Shown piece after piece: positions 42,438 through 54,239 of a stretch of DNA of 64,000 nt; position 1 is the first letter of the stretch; every line of letters starts with the position of its first letter. The stretch covers positions 15,483,001-15,547,000 of the forward strand of contig WPIO01000002.1 in assembly GCA_009760855.2 (NCBI GenBank), in the 5' to 3' direction. This DNA is from Cristatella mucedo (Eukaryota; Bryozoa; Phylactolaemata; Cristatellidae). Below the pieces are notes generated by a model. The model was not told where the DNA came from and made no database searches. It was given only the letters and a program-made list of their open reading frames with translations. Made by a program: the position numbers and the translations under genes.

Positions 42438-43371
42438 TACGAGGGTAATTGTGAACGAGTGAGAAAAAGCAGTGATGCCATTAAGCTTTGTGGTAGAACG
42501 TGTCGTCGGGAGCATTTCGATACCGTACTCCCCCGAATCATGGCGAAAAGAGTATAGATAGGCCGATTAATAAGGTTGTGGATTGTACGGCGGCAGAAGG
42601 GCCTTAAAGGCTATGGCCACTAGTTGCAGTGGATAATAAAAGATTGCCAACTGCATGACTTGAACATGCTACTAGGATCGAGCACCTTACCTCCGTGGCT
42701 TAGACCCTATGGCCAGGCATGTCGACTATTATATGATTTTACATTGCACGTTTTGTATTTATGTCACGTGTCTTGAGTTTGTATTGTTTTTAGGTGACGT
42801 TTACCTACTAGCTATATTATCCATGCCATGGTCACTTGCATTCAATATGGAACTGAGTGCTGTCGTTAGAAGTATAAGATCCTACAAATGCTGACATGGC
42901 AACTAGTCAATTTTATGCTCCCGCATTGACTAGCATTGATATAATGTTGGACCTTGTTAACAACACAACTTCCAACTCTTTTACAGCAATTTGTACAGCA
43001 GGTTTTTAGCAAAGTACCGACAACTTGAATTGGACCACCGAACCATTGTAAAGAGAGCGGTGTATTTGCAGTCATCTTAATAACCACTCTAACCGAGCCC
43101 AAAGTTAAGCCCCTCATTACCGAAAAACCACCATACATCTGTGGAAGGCAGCATTTGTGAAGTGGCAGCAAATAAAAAGTTTGTCTAAACCTCTCAACCC
43201 TACGGCAATATATACATCAAAATTAGAAAAGGTTGTCTGTTAGATTTAGCTGTGTTATAGACTGATCTATTTCAAAGAGTCTTTTCTCAGCTAAAGGGTT
43301 ACCGTAAGTAGTCTTTTATATGCCGATGTCGTTCCATGAGCACTTAGTGCTCTTAAGTGTCCGACAAAAGT
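42438..43371. other. Upstream region of the MFSD4-like gene
   Basis: At 42640-42730 there is a diverged tRNA-like segment on the minus strand (AGGGTCTAAGCCACGGAGG). No promoter element can be assigned. Confidence 0.35.
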
Positions 43372-46037
43372 ATGGCATTTTCACTTTTACAGTTGTCTGA
43401 TACCAAAGATTCTCTCAGAAATTGGACGGAATCTCAGTCTGATGCTGCCTTTGATAACCGGGACGACGATGTACCAGTGACGAGACACATTGTTACTGAG
43501 CTGCTGCTCTGTGTTCTGGCCTTCTTGGGCTGTGTGAGTCAGCGGATTCTGCATCTTTTGCTAAATTCATGTAGTCCGGGCCTCCGGTATCCTCCGATTA
43601 TGCGAAATGAAAGCTCGCCGATTCAATCGAGTTGATAAACATTTGCATGCTGACCCTGTGCATGCCACCCCTAACCATGTTATTTACGTTGTTTATCAAG
43701 CATGATATTACTCACCATTCAATCGCGTTTCACTTTGCAGCAAATTTAAAGCGCCTAGAAAGAGATTGGGTTCTCTGAGGGCGCTTTATTGAGTGCATTA
43801 TTATTATTAGTATTATTGAATAGCACTTTTTCATTGTCCGTAGAAGCTGCCTCTGACCATTGCTGCTTTTGGTAAATTCATGTCGTCCGGGCCTACAATA
43901 TTCTCTGATTCTGCGAAATGACACCCACCGATTCAATCGAGTTGACTAACATTTGCATGCTGCCCTGTGCATGTCACCCCTAACCATGTTATTCACGTTG
44001 TTTATCAAGCATGATATTACTCACCATTCAATCTCGTTTCCCTTTGCAGGAAATTTAAAGCGCTTAGAAAGAGATTGAGTTCTCTCAGGGCGTTTTATTA
44101 GTCCTTTAATATCATCGTTATTATTATTTTGAATTGCACTCTTTCACAACCTATACAGCTGCCTCTGACCTTTCGTGCTAGCAGGTTTACGAGCACTTTG
44201 ACCTTTCCTTCTGCTAGTTCTAATTCTGTAGTCCTTACGGTCACACATTCTGCAGCATTCGCTCCCTGTCAAACGTAGCAGCAATTACTGCTTCAATAAA
44301 ATTTTGCTTTCATGCAACCGCAGTGACAGCCAGACTCTTTCTATACATATTAGGGCTTTTGTCTCAACTCCTTGGGGCCAACGTTACTGGACCTCAGACA
44401 AGTGACCGGAGTGCCAGTCGAAGACTCGTCCGCCATCTTCGCGTCCCAGTCTGCAGGCCTGTTCATCGGCTCACTCACGGCAAAGCTCATATTCGATCGG
44501 ACACACCACCAGCTCACCATGGCCTTGGCATTGCTCGGACAGGCGTTTTTCACGGCTTTAATACCCGTCACATCGCTTTTTGCTGTGATGTGTCTTGCCT
44601 TGGCCTGTCAGGGCTTCTTCATAGGCGTGGTCGGAATTGGTGAGTCTGACTGCTCCTTTCTGCAGCTTTGCGAGCTGCTCACTGTTGGAGTCCCTTTTCT
44701 GTGGTTAATTTGGCTAAAGATTATGGCTGCACTCATGTACTAAGTTTAACTCATACTTGCTTGACACGTTAGGGGTGATAACACTTTGCCTCAAGCTCGG
44801 TGGTCAGAATCGAAACGGCATGTACCTGCAAGCCGTCTACCTGGGCGTGTCGGTTGGATCCATTGTCGGACCTTTCATGGCCAAGCCCTTTCTGTCGGTG
44901 GAAGCCAGACGCCAAGGTGAGAGCACAACAGCGGATCTGCTTTTGTCAACAATGGCTCCACCTGGCGACCATTCACCAGGGAGTGCCGGTATTGATGGTG
45001 ACAGTGTTCTCTTACCAATCCTAAAGAAATCAGTGTCCTCTGATGAGGGCTCACTTCTATTGGCTACAGTCGCCACCCTTCAGCCAGATAGCAGCACTTT
45101 CTCAGGTACCGTTAGCGTGTCTACTGATGGACCAATTCTCAAGTTGTCTTCAGAAATTCTGGCGACTTCGGCTCTCAATGTGTCTTTCATTGATGAGCCA
45201 CTCAATGGAAGTAGTGCAGAACTTATTTACACCTCGACAAACGTCGTGTACGACTACGTACTCATAGCTGCCATATTGACCATCCCCTCAATAGGATTTT
45301 TTATTATGTACGCTTTAAGGAACCGAATTGAATGCGTTGGTTTAACCTCAGTAAGCTCAGTTGCCTCAAGACCAGGTGACAAGGTATACTCATACTGCTA
45401 CGGCTGGCAGTCTTTGAGAGCACTGTATGGCTCTGTACCTACTCCTGTCGCATTCTTCTTAGTATTGCTCTTTCTGCAGTGCCTTGTGTTCTTCGGTATG
45501 CAGGATAGCTATGCCAACTTGTTGACCACGTTCGCTGTGGTCAGTGATTTGCGGCTGCCGAAGTTAAGCGGGGTGTATGCAACTTCGACTTTCTGGTCAG
45601 CTTTGTGCTTCGGCCGTTTGAACGGTATCTGGATAGCCCGGTTAGTGTCACCATGCAAGATGCTGCTCGTCGACACGGTTCTGGCAGCCGCAGCTGCCGT
45701 TGTACTGCTTTTCTTTGGACAGAGGAGTGAGTACGTGTTGTGGGTATTCTCGGCAGTTCTAGGCTTCGCCTTTGCTACAGTGAACGCAGCTACTGTCTCT
45801 TGGGCGGCTAACCGTTTCAACAGCAATGGCTACATGCCAACGATCATCATGGTGGCACGGTGTGCTGGTCAGCTGACGGTACCCACGACCGTTGTAGCCG
45901 TCTTTCGGGCTGCTGGTGCGATGTCCCTAATGAGAGCCCTTACGGCTGTGACCATTGTTCATCTGCTCTGCTTTGTGGCCGCGGAGCTTATAGTGAAGCG
46001 CTGGGGCGTTGGCGGTAAGCTTTACGGAAAGCAGTAG
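43372..46037 (+). CDS. MFSD4/NaGLT1-like major facilitator transporter, three exons
   Basis: Exons 43372-43533, 44354-44639 and 44773-46037 join in phase through GT-AG introns (donors TGT/GTGAGT and TTG/GTGAGT; acceptors TATTAG/GGC and CGTTAG/GGG). They give 570 residues. Exon one ends within TM1 (ELLLCVLAFLGC) and exon two continues with SLGPTLLDLRQVTG, a hallmark of MFSD4 proteins. About 12 hydrophobic segments follow. NGMYLQAVYLGVSVGSIVGPF sits after the second intron. A Ser/Thr-rich loop of about 120 residues with N-glycosylation sequons lies between the two halves. Relatives are plasma-membrane solute carriers, including Na-dependent glucose transporters; the substrate here is not shown. 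TAG ends the gene at 46035-46037. Confidence 0.8.
43555..44176 (+). repeat. 311-bp tandem duplication in intron 1, each unit with a LINE 3' end
   Basis: Units 43555-43865 and 43866-44176 both start near AAATTCATG-(T/C)GTCCGGGCC and end near GCTGCCTCTGACC. Each contains a plus-strand LINE/SINE 3' end, with hairpin AAGCGC(C/T)...GGGCG and an ATT tail. Since flanking sequence is also repeated, this is a segmental duplication and not two insertions. Confidence 0.75.
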
Positions 46038-46228
46038 ACAATGTCCGTTCGCTTGCCCACGCAAACCTCGGTCGGTTTCAATGGAATGCCAGCGAGAGTA
46101 AACTGCTGGAAAGCAAAGGCAGCAGAGCAAAGGCAGCCATGTTATTGATTGATAACTTTGTGTAGGGGTAACTGGAATTGGTTGTTTTTCCGCGTATTTG
46201 ATACTTTCATCTCTTCGCACAAGCCATC

Positions 46229-46472
46229 TGTAGCCCGAATTATTGTCGCGAATGGCACAAAACACTATCCGATGAGCAACACCACCAGTTTATTCCACCT
46301 CCACACGGAGCAGGGCGAAGCACCACTCTCCTCGCCTCTTTCGCCCACCGGAGTCCCCGACTCCTTTGTCAAAACAAACACTAATAGCACGTCCGGGCTG
46401 CTTACCACATCGAGTGTCACAGCCCACTCGTACAGCGATCAGGGGCAGTGTCATCAATTAAATAAAACCACA
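46229..46472 (-). repeat. 3' LTR
   Basis: 244 bp, about 20 differences by eye from the other LTR. On the plus strand it contains AAATAAA near 46460, which could serve as a polyadenylation signal for the MFSD4-like gene upstream. Confidence 0.75.
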
Positions 46473-46556
46473 TGCCCGCCTGATCTGGAGATCAACTAAC
46501 GACGTAGCCAGAGCAGCAAGCAGCTGTTCTTCTCCACTGCTTAGACAACGAGAAGG

Positions 46557-46769
46557 CTAAACATTGAGCACATAGTCATAGCGCGCCGGTGGTCTCAGCC
46601 CACATCTTGGCCGTAGCTGTCTGCCGCGCTCGTCTGCTCTAGCCAAACTACCAGGGCCAGCATCGAAGTGTGCATCAAGGAATTCGTTAGCGATCGGTAC
46701 TGTCCTGATGTCCGCTCCCTTAATTATGCGGCTAAGTAACGGCTGCTCGGAGGAGGCAGGCGACCGCAC
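46557..46769 (-). pseudogene. Pol C-terminal remnant of the LTR element
   Basis: The frame ends GRQLRPRCGLRPPARYDYV before a stop. Arg/Pro-rich tails with RPP-RY are typical of the end of gypsy-type pol polyproteins after the integrase. The rest of pol is absent. Confidence 0.45.
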
Positions 46770-47179
46770 GGCCTATGCAAACAAGCCGGCTGCGTTTGAC
46801 AGCTGCGTTCATCCGTCGTGGGGCCACATATTTTCCCGCCGCTGGCGCCTCGTCGGGCGGCACAGCCTCGAAGCTCAATGGTGCATCCCATACCATTGTG
46901 GGCGTGTGATCGCCGTCACGTGGTTCCGCCCCCAGCCGACGTTCTGTCCGCCCAACAGGAACGCTCCTTGCCGGCACGTGACTCGTTCCTTGCCGGGCAA
47001 TTCACTTTCTGCCTGTGCGTCGGCCTGCACGCACGCTATCCACTCTCCTCTCTCTTCTAACGCCTCATGCTCCGGAGCAGCACGCACGACGGCTGCTAGA
47101 TCGTATAATACAGCCGTCGTCGACAACGCTTGTGGGGGCTTCGCTGTTCATCGCGCCGCCATCGCGCGCCCGCGAGCCC

Positions 47180-47971
47180 CTACACCACCACCACTTCGCA
47201 AGCCACCACCGCGTCTTCGGGCGCCGCCGCCGCCGCCGCGTCTTCGGGCGCCGCCGCCGTCGCGTCTTCGGGCGCCACCGCCGTCGCGTCTTCGGGCGCC
47301 GCCGCGTTTCCGACCTGCACCGCATATCCGATCTGCGCCTTGTCTCCTACCTGTGCTGCGTCACAGCCCACTTGCGTCGCCGATGAGCCTCCGACCTGCT
47401 CCGCATCTCCGACTTGCTCCGAGTCGTAACCCACCGGTTCGTAGCATGCCAGCGTCACCTCCACGGCTTCCGCTACCTCGCAGGCCGTTGCCTCGTTGCA
47501 CACCACGTGCGCCTGGCAAACCGTCACAGCCTGGATCGCTGTCACCGCTTTCCAAATGGTGGCATCATCCTGGTAAACCGTTGTCGCCCGGCACACCGTC
47601 GGTGATTGCTGATATTGCTTCCGGTCCCTTTTGTCGCCGCCCTCTCTCCGACAAGCATTTGCTAACTCTGCGCTCAGCAGTCGCGCTTTACCTACAGGGC
47701 TAACCAGCGCTGTTACCAGAGCCTCGCGAAGCAGACGGTAGTCATCCTTGATCACCTTCGGCATGTAAAAATACACATAGAAGGCGCTTCCTTCCAGGAA
47801 GAGAGGTAGATATTTGTGCCAGATTTTCGGATTGACACCGTACAGCTCGAGCCGCCACTCCGAGTCAAGCAGCCAAGTTGCGAAGTCATCACCGACTTGA
47901 AAATGCTCAAGCAACATTGCTGTCATCGCCGCCACCGGAAATAGCTTGTAGTCTGAATTATCGTCGCACAC
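47180..47971 (-). CDS. Gag-like protein of the LTR element
   Basis: The open frame has 263 codons. The first ATG lies in the LTR; a start at 47926 (MTAMLLEHFQVGDD) is more likely. DDFATWLLDSEWRLELYGV, LPLFLEGSAFYVYFYM and DDYRLLREALVTALVSP follow the pattern of Ty3/gypsy capsid domains (F--W---E, FL-G-A, DY--L---L). The C-terminal half is low-complexity, with QVG repeats and APEDAT repeats from a GC-rich 15-18-bp tandem unit (47218-47306). The frame has no terminator before the deletion point. Confidence 0.55.
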   Translation of the reverse strand: MCDDNSDYKLFPVAAMTAMLLEHFQVGDDFATWLLDSEWRLELYGVNPKIWHKYLPLFLEGSAFYVYFYMPKVIKDDYRLLREALVTALVSPVGKARLLSAELANACRREGGDKRDRKQYQQSPTVCRATTVYQDDATIWKAVTAIQAVTVCQAHVVCNEATACEVAEAVEVTLACYEPVGYDSEQVGDAEQVGGSSATQVGCDAAQVGDKAQIGYAVQVGNAAAPEDATAVAPEDATAAAPEDAAAAAAPEDAVVACEVVVV

Positions 47972-48190
47972 TGCACAGAACGCTAGCCGACGTGCAACAC
48001 CACCAGTTTATTCCACCTCCACGCGGAGCAGGGCGAAGCACAACTCTCCTCGCCCCTCTCGCCCACCGGAGTCCCCGACTCCCTTGTCAAAACAAACACT
48101 AATAGCACGTCCGGGCTGCTTACCACATTGAGTGTCACAGCCCACTCGTACAGCGATCAGGGGCAGTGTCGTCAATTAAAGAAAACCACA
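47947..48190 (-). repeat. 5' LTR
   Basis: 244 bp, matching 46229-46472, TG...CA ends. The likely primer-binding region inside it (AGCTATTTCCGGTGGCGG on the minus strand) does not clearly match a tRNA that I recognise. Confidence 0.75.
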
Positions 48191-49729
48191 TCATCACTGG
48201 TCAACCGGTTGACCTTAATTTGGTACGTAGCACCGAGATACGCTCGCATGCTAGCCGTAGCCTCTGCTCAGGTCAAGTGAGGCAGCTTGTAGCTCCGCTG
48301 GCAGCAGTAATTCTCACGGAGATCAATTACAATCCACATTTTCACACTCGGATTAAAGTGAGAACTGTCAAATAGGCTTCTCTGACCAAAGAGTGATTTA
48401 CTATTTTACCCTGTAAACGCCAATACTCTTGGACCAATGTTTTGGGTGTGCCTGTTTTCAGTGGGTTTTGAGCAAAATTTAATCGGAAAAATTGAACTGG
48501 TGGCTACAAGTTATTTACTGCAAGGTTGAGGACTCATCTAAATCCGTGTTAAGGGGATTGCATTGGTTTAAACAATCTAGTTCGTGATTCATCAAACGCT
48601 TAATACTAATGAAGATTGGTTAGATGCCGGATAGTGAAGGTGTCTCAGTCGATGCTTACTTGTAATCTATAGTCGACAAAGCGCACCACGTTCATTCTTT
48701 GAGTCACTGGCTTTATTTAGGAAGCAGTTAATGAATGAGCTCTCGTTCGTTACCGCCTACCGCCGACGTGCTATTTTGATCGTTAGCCTATTTAAGGTGA
48801 CTGGACGATTCAAATCCACTGGTCTCCAAAACTTCTCTGGGTCTCCAAAACGTATGGCCAGGCTGGTAACAAACTAAGAGTATTTCCAAAACTAATAAAA
48901 TCAGATCTTTGACATATAATTTTACAATAATTAAAAGTGGTATAGAATCTCTGGTCTCCTGCATTACCTAACTACAGGAAGACCGAGTAGCTTCTTCGAA
49001 TAACCCAGCAGACATCCTAGGATAGTTTGCTGCAATCTGCATTGACCAGAGTAATAATTTTGCATTTACACATTGAACTTAGATACCTATAGCCTTAAGT
49101 ATATATATTTTTTGTGCGTGTACGTGAGTTCACGCCGCTTACATTTCCTAAAAATAAGATACTTGACTGATGGCCGCATTGTCATCATATTCTTTATCTA
49201 TTTTTCTTTCATTTAATGTTTAGAAAGACATTTTTTCTATTTAATAGATGGCTTAAATTTGCAATTCGTGTAAACTATAGTCAAAATCTTCAGACCGTTG
49301 CGGACTATTTAACGCCAGAAACCTAGAATTAATTTGCATCAGGTGTCAGCCTCCAATCATAAGACGTTACAAGTTTATATATTCTTAATGTGATAAGGAT
49401 TAGAAAGAATCTGGTTTTGCTAGCAATGCTAAAGTGTGCATGAAGTGTTAGGTTTTTTTTGCAAGATCTACTCAAAAGCTTCTTAATTATTTTCAAAGAT
49501 AAAAAAGAATGTAAAAGCACGCATTCATTGGTTAGGGAATGTACGCATTTAAAATCTAGAAAAATATTATTTGACTCACTCAGAATACAATCCGTTCATT
49601 GAACACACATTTTCAAATATAATTTACAAGATAGTTGACTCGATGATCATGATATTTAACACTACTAGATATAAAACGAATGTCACACCGTTTCGGGAGC
49701 TATCATTTCGAATATTTCACCTAATCGAT
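48191..49729. other. Host DNA, nothing recognised
   Basis: Becomes AT-rich past 48.9 kb. No integrase or zinc-protein remnant of element C is visible here. Confidence 0.4.
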
Positions 49730-50523
49730 TCATGTCACTATGTAGAAGATTAGGAGACTGACGTTTGTGTTTCTAGTTCCACTAATCACTTTCAATCCCA
49801 CTGGAATTCTAGTAAACTCGGTATGATATCTCCACCTTCCATTAACATTAATTATTCTGACGTCACCTGCTGGTAACGCGGTATTAAAGTTTTGAGATAA
49901 ATGTGCTCAGTTACTGCCCACAACTACATGTAAAGAAACGATTAATATAGGAGGGTTGTCGATAATTTTTCAGGTGTAGCTTTTACAGAGAGGTATTTCA
50001 CCTTGAAGTGTTCCATGTAATTATAGCGAAACTATTTCGCTAACTCTTTTATCCTCTTATTATTACCCATGTTTAGGTCATACCCTACAGGAAAATATTT
50101 TAGAAATACATCTCGCTTCTAGCTCCATACGTAAGCAAAAGGTATCCTCCAGAATGGAAGGATTCGTAGAAGTCGTGTTCCAATAAGTAGACGTTATAGT
50201 GAATATTCCCATATTTAAATTTGCAGTCATAAAATTGCCAGCTTTACTAACTTTGAAATCCAGTTGAATTTTAGCAACCCATTGTTATAATTAAAAGTAG
50301 CGCCAAAGTTAGTTAATCGTTTACCTGAGCAATAAATCCTAGATGCGGTAGTTGTAATGGATAGTCTTGGAAAGATTTTATCCGCAAAACTTGTATTCAC
50401 AGTATCTCCAGGATTGACAGGATCCTTAACATTTACAACAGTCACATCCGAGTCTGTGTAACTCATTCTGCAAAGGCTGGCAATATAGTCTCCTTTCCTA
50501 AGCTTTGTTTTGATACATTTCAA
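49730..50523 (-). pseudogene. Fibre protein remnant (element C)
   Basis: 50523-50227 reads SDVTVVNVKDPVNPGDTVNTSFADK, the fibre repeat type. Downstream pieces, STYWNTTSTNPSI and GDVRIINVNGRWRYHTEFTRIPV, match the head of copies A and B. It ends at TGA 49730-49732. Several stops and shifts lie between. Confidence 0.6.
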
Positions 50524-50559
50524 CTTTAGCTTTATTTACTACGTCTGAGACTAATGAAA

Positions 50560-51215
50560 CTAATCTCTTCTCCATCTGTTTGTATACTCATTATTCAAGC
50601 AAAAGTTAATATGGTATCCATTTCCTTTCTTATTATTGAATCTGCCATGTTCAGAAATTGGACTAAACTCAAAATCGTAATGCCTCTCATCCTTGAGATG
50701 ATTTAAAAATAAGGATTTACTGATTGGCATATTAATGTCTTCTTCTGTGTTTGTTCTAACTTTACCTATAATGATATAATTTTTTGGTTTATTAAAGCAA
50801 TTAAAACCAGGGATGCAGATTTCAAATTCGCAGAATAAACATTCTTTCATTTCTATGCGTGTAATCCTAGCATACATTGCGCTTCATATTTCAGAAGTAT
50901 CTCCTCTTCAATCAAGCGTCTAGACCAGAGGCATATTATTTCAACAAGTTTCGTAGACTCTCCATCATGAAGCATGCCATCAGGACTATAACGATAACAT
51001 TCATCTTTAGAGAAGCAATTATCAGTGTTAGTTACGATACTTTTAAATTTCATGTCTAGTAACTTGCTTTATAAATACCATTTCTTGAATCACTTTTTGT
51101 CAGCTTTCATTTTCAAAGACTACATAGTTAACTATAATCGAATATATTTCAGACCCGCTAGATGTTTAATCTCATAAACTCTAACCACTCATCGCTACCT
51201 CGCTCCATTTATCAA
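50560..51215 (-). pseudogene. YqaJ nuclease remnant (element C)
   Basis: SDEWLEFMRLNI near 51205 is followed by a gap. CYRYSPDGML and LVEIICLWSR come next (the catalytic Lys is Ile here), then CMLGLHA and CIPGFNCFNKPKNYIIIGKVRTNTEE in another frame. After the frame-0 end, the -1 frame again stays open for a short stretch (MEKRLVSLVSDVVNKAKVEM). It is clearly inactive. Confidence 0.65.
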
Positions 51216-51224
51216 CGATAAAAT

Positions 51225-51690
51225 TTAGTTTAAATTGTTCGATGGGATTTTGAAATTTTGGGGGATTTCAATGCTCTTAAAGTAGCGCCATCATCATTAG
51301 AGATGACATCGAGTTCCGTTTCAGAAATCATAATGTTGTGAACTTGAAATCCATTAGCATCTGGATTAGTCTTATACCTGATTGTGACATCTAGAATGCT
51401 AGTATACCTGAGGTATTGCTTGTTGAATCTAAGATTGATAACGTGGAACTGATATAGAGCAACCTAATCAGGAAGATGGATTCTAGTTTGAGCTACATTT
51501 TCCCTACAACTTGGGCACTGTTTCATAAACTGATTGACATTCCTCTGAGCCATAGAGCGTTGAGCTTGAGCAAGGTTGCTTGCGTGCATCAATTTTGAGT
51601 TTTGGCTTCCACCTCCAGGTCTCACTGTAACGCATGCAACGTTAAAGTGATTAAATACTGCTTTAGTAGCAGCGTAACTATTACACATTT
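51225..51690 (-). pseudogene. MCP C-terminal remnant (element C)
   Basis: 51688-51464 is open, then TAG sits where A also has TAG and B has Trp. The frame continues LYQFHVINLRFNKQYLRYTSILDVTIRY, aligning with YPIHVIDLQYN...TSRLDVTVGF of copy B. The N-terminal two-thirds of the gene are missing. Confidence 0.55.
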
Positions 51691-51904
51691 TTTAAATAAA
51701 ATTTTGAAATAATCTTGAAATAAAAATCTTTAAATAAAATGTTGAGCAGCCTAGCGTTTTTATCTTGCGTTTGAGCGTTAAGCCTATACTTTTGCTGAAT
51801 GATATCAGTTATAGGTTAGATTTCATGTCTTAGATTCCAGTAAGTGAGTGTAATTCTAACATTTGATTCTCGCTTCTTATCTGTATCGAGATTCTAGGCT
51901 TAAT

Positions 51905-52285
51905 TTTATGAATTATTGGGCGAAGTATGTCGAGGAATGCTCAAGCTCCGCTAGCTGTGCTAGCTGCAGGAGCAGCCGATGGAGTAGCTGCTAGCTGCAG
52001 GAGCAGCCGCCGGTGCAGTCACTCAGGACAGCATTTAGTGGGTCCATGGGATTTGTTCTTCCTTCATGTGCTTATGCATGCTAACGCTGAGCATGCTGCC
52101 ACTAACCACATTTGCATGCTGACCCTGTGCATTTCACCCCTAACCATGTTATTCATTTTGTTTGTTTATCAAGCATGATATTACTCACTATTCAATTGCT
52201 ATTCCCTTTGCAGCTAATGTAAAGCGCCCGGAGAGAGAGATTGAGTTCTCTGAGGGCGCTTTATCAAGTGCATTAGTTTTATTAT
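51905..52285 (+). mobile_element. LINE 3' end, plus orientation
   Basis: It holds CATTTGCATGCTGACCCTGTGC, the hairpin AAGCGCCC...GGGCGCTTT and an ATT-rich tail, ending beside the minus-strand LINE body. Confidence 0.75.
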
Positions 52286-53926
52286 TATATTAAAATGCTT
52301 GGCCTGATGGGGTAATATATCTGAGAGATAGGCTGGAGCCAAAGAATGAAGTGACCTAAAAGTGAGCGACAAAACCTTGAAGTTAATCCGGTGCTTGACT
52401 GGTAGCCAGTGCAGGTCGGCGAGAAATTGTGTAATGTGGCAACTGCGACACTCACGACTGACAAGCCTAGCTGCAGAGTTTTGCACCAGCTACAATCGCC
52501 TGATCCCACGTGCTGGTCGGCCAGTAAGCAGTGAGTTGCATTAGTCGAGAAGGGATAGCGTGAATGCATGGACCAACTAGGACGCGGTATTTTTATCTAA
52601 ACAAGCCCAAGTTTTAGCAATGTTATGAAGCTGAAAATAGGCAGATTTGACTGTGGTTGTCAAATGAGAGATCGCTTTGGAATATGACGCCTAGATTTCG
52701 AGCTGATTCAACTGGAGATATGCTGGCAGAGCCAATTTTGAGCTTCAGCCTTTCCAATTTGTGAATCACACTAGCTTTGCCCGTAACTAGTAAGTTACTT
52801 CTATCGTCGTTTAGTTTTAGAAAGTTTGCTGCCATCCATGTGCGGATGTTATCAATACATGCAGCAAGTGAGTTGAGAGATTTCGAGGTGCTCGAAGGCT
52901 GGGAGGGATCAAAGCAAAGGTACAACTGAGTGTCATGCGCATAGAAGTGAAATCCTAGATTGTGCTTGGCAATTGCATCAGCAAGAGGGAGAGTATAAAT
53001 TGTGAAAAGAACCAAACCTAGCACGGAGCCCTAAGGTACTCCATATTTCAGAGGTACTTCGAATGATCTTTGTTCATTCACGTCAATACTCTGTAGTCTC
53101 CCACTGAGATGGGACCTGAACCAATGCACAGCAGTGCCAGTGATGCCCAGGCGAGATGAGAGGCGCTCTAGAAGAACTCTGTGATCGATGGTATCAAAAG
53201 CTGCCGAAAGATCAAGCAAAACAAGCAGAGACATTCTACCCATGTCTGCATTCCTAAGTAGTTTGTTGTATACCCTAAGCAATGCTGACTCTGTGGAGTG
53301 ATTAGCTTTAAAGCCAGACTGGAACTTACTAGCAGCTTGTGAGGTTTCGATATATGAGTTCAGCTGGTCCGCCACGACCCGTTCCAGTGACTTTGACAGT
53401 AATGGTAGAAGTGAGACTGTGCGGTAGTTGCTCAAGTTCTCTTGGTCTAGTGTCGCTTTCTTGAGAAGTGGCCTGACTACAGCTTTTTTGAAAGATGCTG
53501 GGAGGCTAATGACATATTAATGATGTTTGTTATGCATGGCAGCAGCAGATCAATGCAACGTAGGAGCAGGACAGTGGGAATAGGGTCCAAAGGACTTGTG
53601 GTCTTCTTCGATTGAGATACGAACTTCAGGACTAGATCACTGGTGACCTGCTTAAATGTAGACAGTGAGGTGCAGCCAGGAATCCGGGAACAGCATTCTT
53701 GTAGGGAGGTTGTCATCGCAGGGATGAATTCCCTGATCTTGTCTATCTTCTGCACAAAGAATCGAGAGAAGCGATCGGCTAGATCATCACGAGGATCATC
53801 AGGTAAGGAGCTAATCTGGGAGCGGTTGAGGAGATTGTTGATCGTCGACATCAGCATTTTTTTATTGTGCATCTGTAATTCAACAATGTTTCTATAGAAG
53901 CTAGACTTGGCCTTCGCTAGGATCAA
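52286..53926 (-). pseudogene. LINE reverse transcriptase, broken
   Basis: Pieces 53926-53477, 53435-53031 and 53024-52623 carry FLSKSLERVVADQL-like text, LLDLSAAFDTIDH and FHFYAHDTQLY, where the YADD box reads YAHD, and the C-terminal region. GVP at 53031 runs into a stop. The missing first Asp would inactivate the enzyme. Confidence 0.8.
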
Positions 53927-54170
53927 TTGGTACGACCTACAGTAGTCTACATATGCCTGTCGATGGACAGTCAGTCCACATCTTGTGCATGCTTTTTCAA
54001 GCTTTCGCCCGCCTAGTAGACCTGGCTAGTGTAATTCATGTTGTTTATCAAGCATCATATTACTCACTGTGTTAGCAATCGCGTTTCCATTTGCAGCAAA
54101 TGTAAAGCGCCTAGAAAGAGATTAAGTTTTCTGAGGGCGCTATATCAAGTGCATTATTATTATTATTGAT
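52286..54170 (-). mobile_element. L2/CR1-like LINE with inverted body
   Basis: The body (about 52286-54020) is on the minus strand and lacks its own 3' hairpin. 54030-54165, on the plus strand, is a LINE 3' end with hairpin and ATT tail. This arrangement fits a twin-primed, 5'-inverted insertion. It separates the MCP remnant from the penton side of element C. Confidence 0.7.
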
Positions 54171-54239
54171 ATTATCTGCCTTTCGTTCATCATCGTTTCG
54201 GTTTTGCTTCTCTCCCTCCTTGCTTGGTTGTGCAGCCTC

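Larger units (their letters stand above)
46229..48190 (-). mobile_element. Internally deleted Ty3/gypsy-like LTR element
   Basis: Two direct repeats of 244 bp (46229-46472 and 47947-48190) bound 1474 bp. Each begins TGTAG and ends CCACA on the plus strand. Flanks are CCATC and TCATC, a near 5-bp target duplication. The coding strand is minus, so the right repeat is the 5' LTR. The inside holds a gag-like frame and a short pol C-terminal remnant but no RT or protease, so it is a non-autonomous deletion derivative. Confidence 0.75.

Noticed and set aside
44757-44772. Separate transporter gene starting at 44757
   Set aside because: That frame's first codons lie before a clear 3' splice site; the sequence is exon three of the MFSD4-like gene.
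47218-47306. CRISPR-like short repeats
   Set aside because: GC-rich 15-18-bp tandem units with no unique spacers, inside a gag-like ORF.
46708-47703. 331-codon Pro/Arg-rich plus-strand ORF
   Set aside because: Antisense to the gag-like frame in GC-rich repeats; the minus frame has capsid-like sequence and lies between LTRs.
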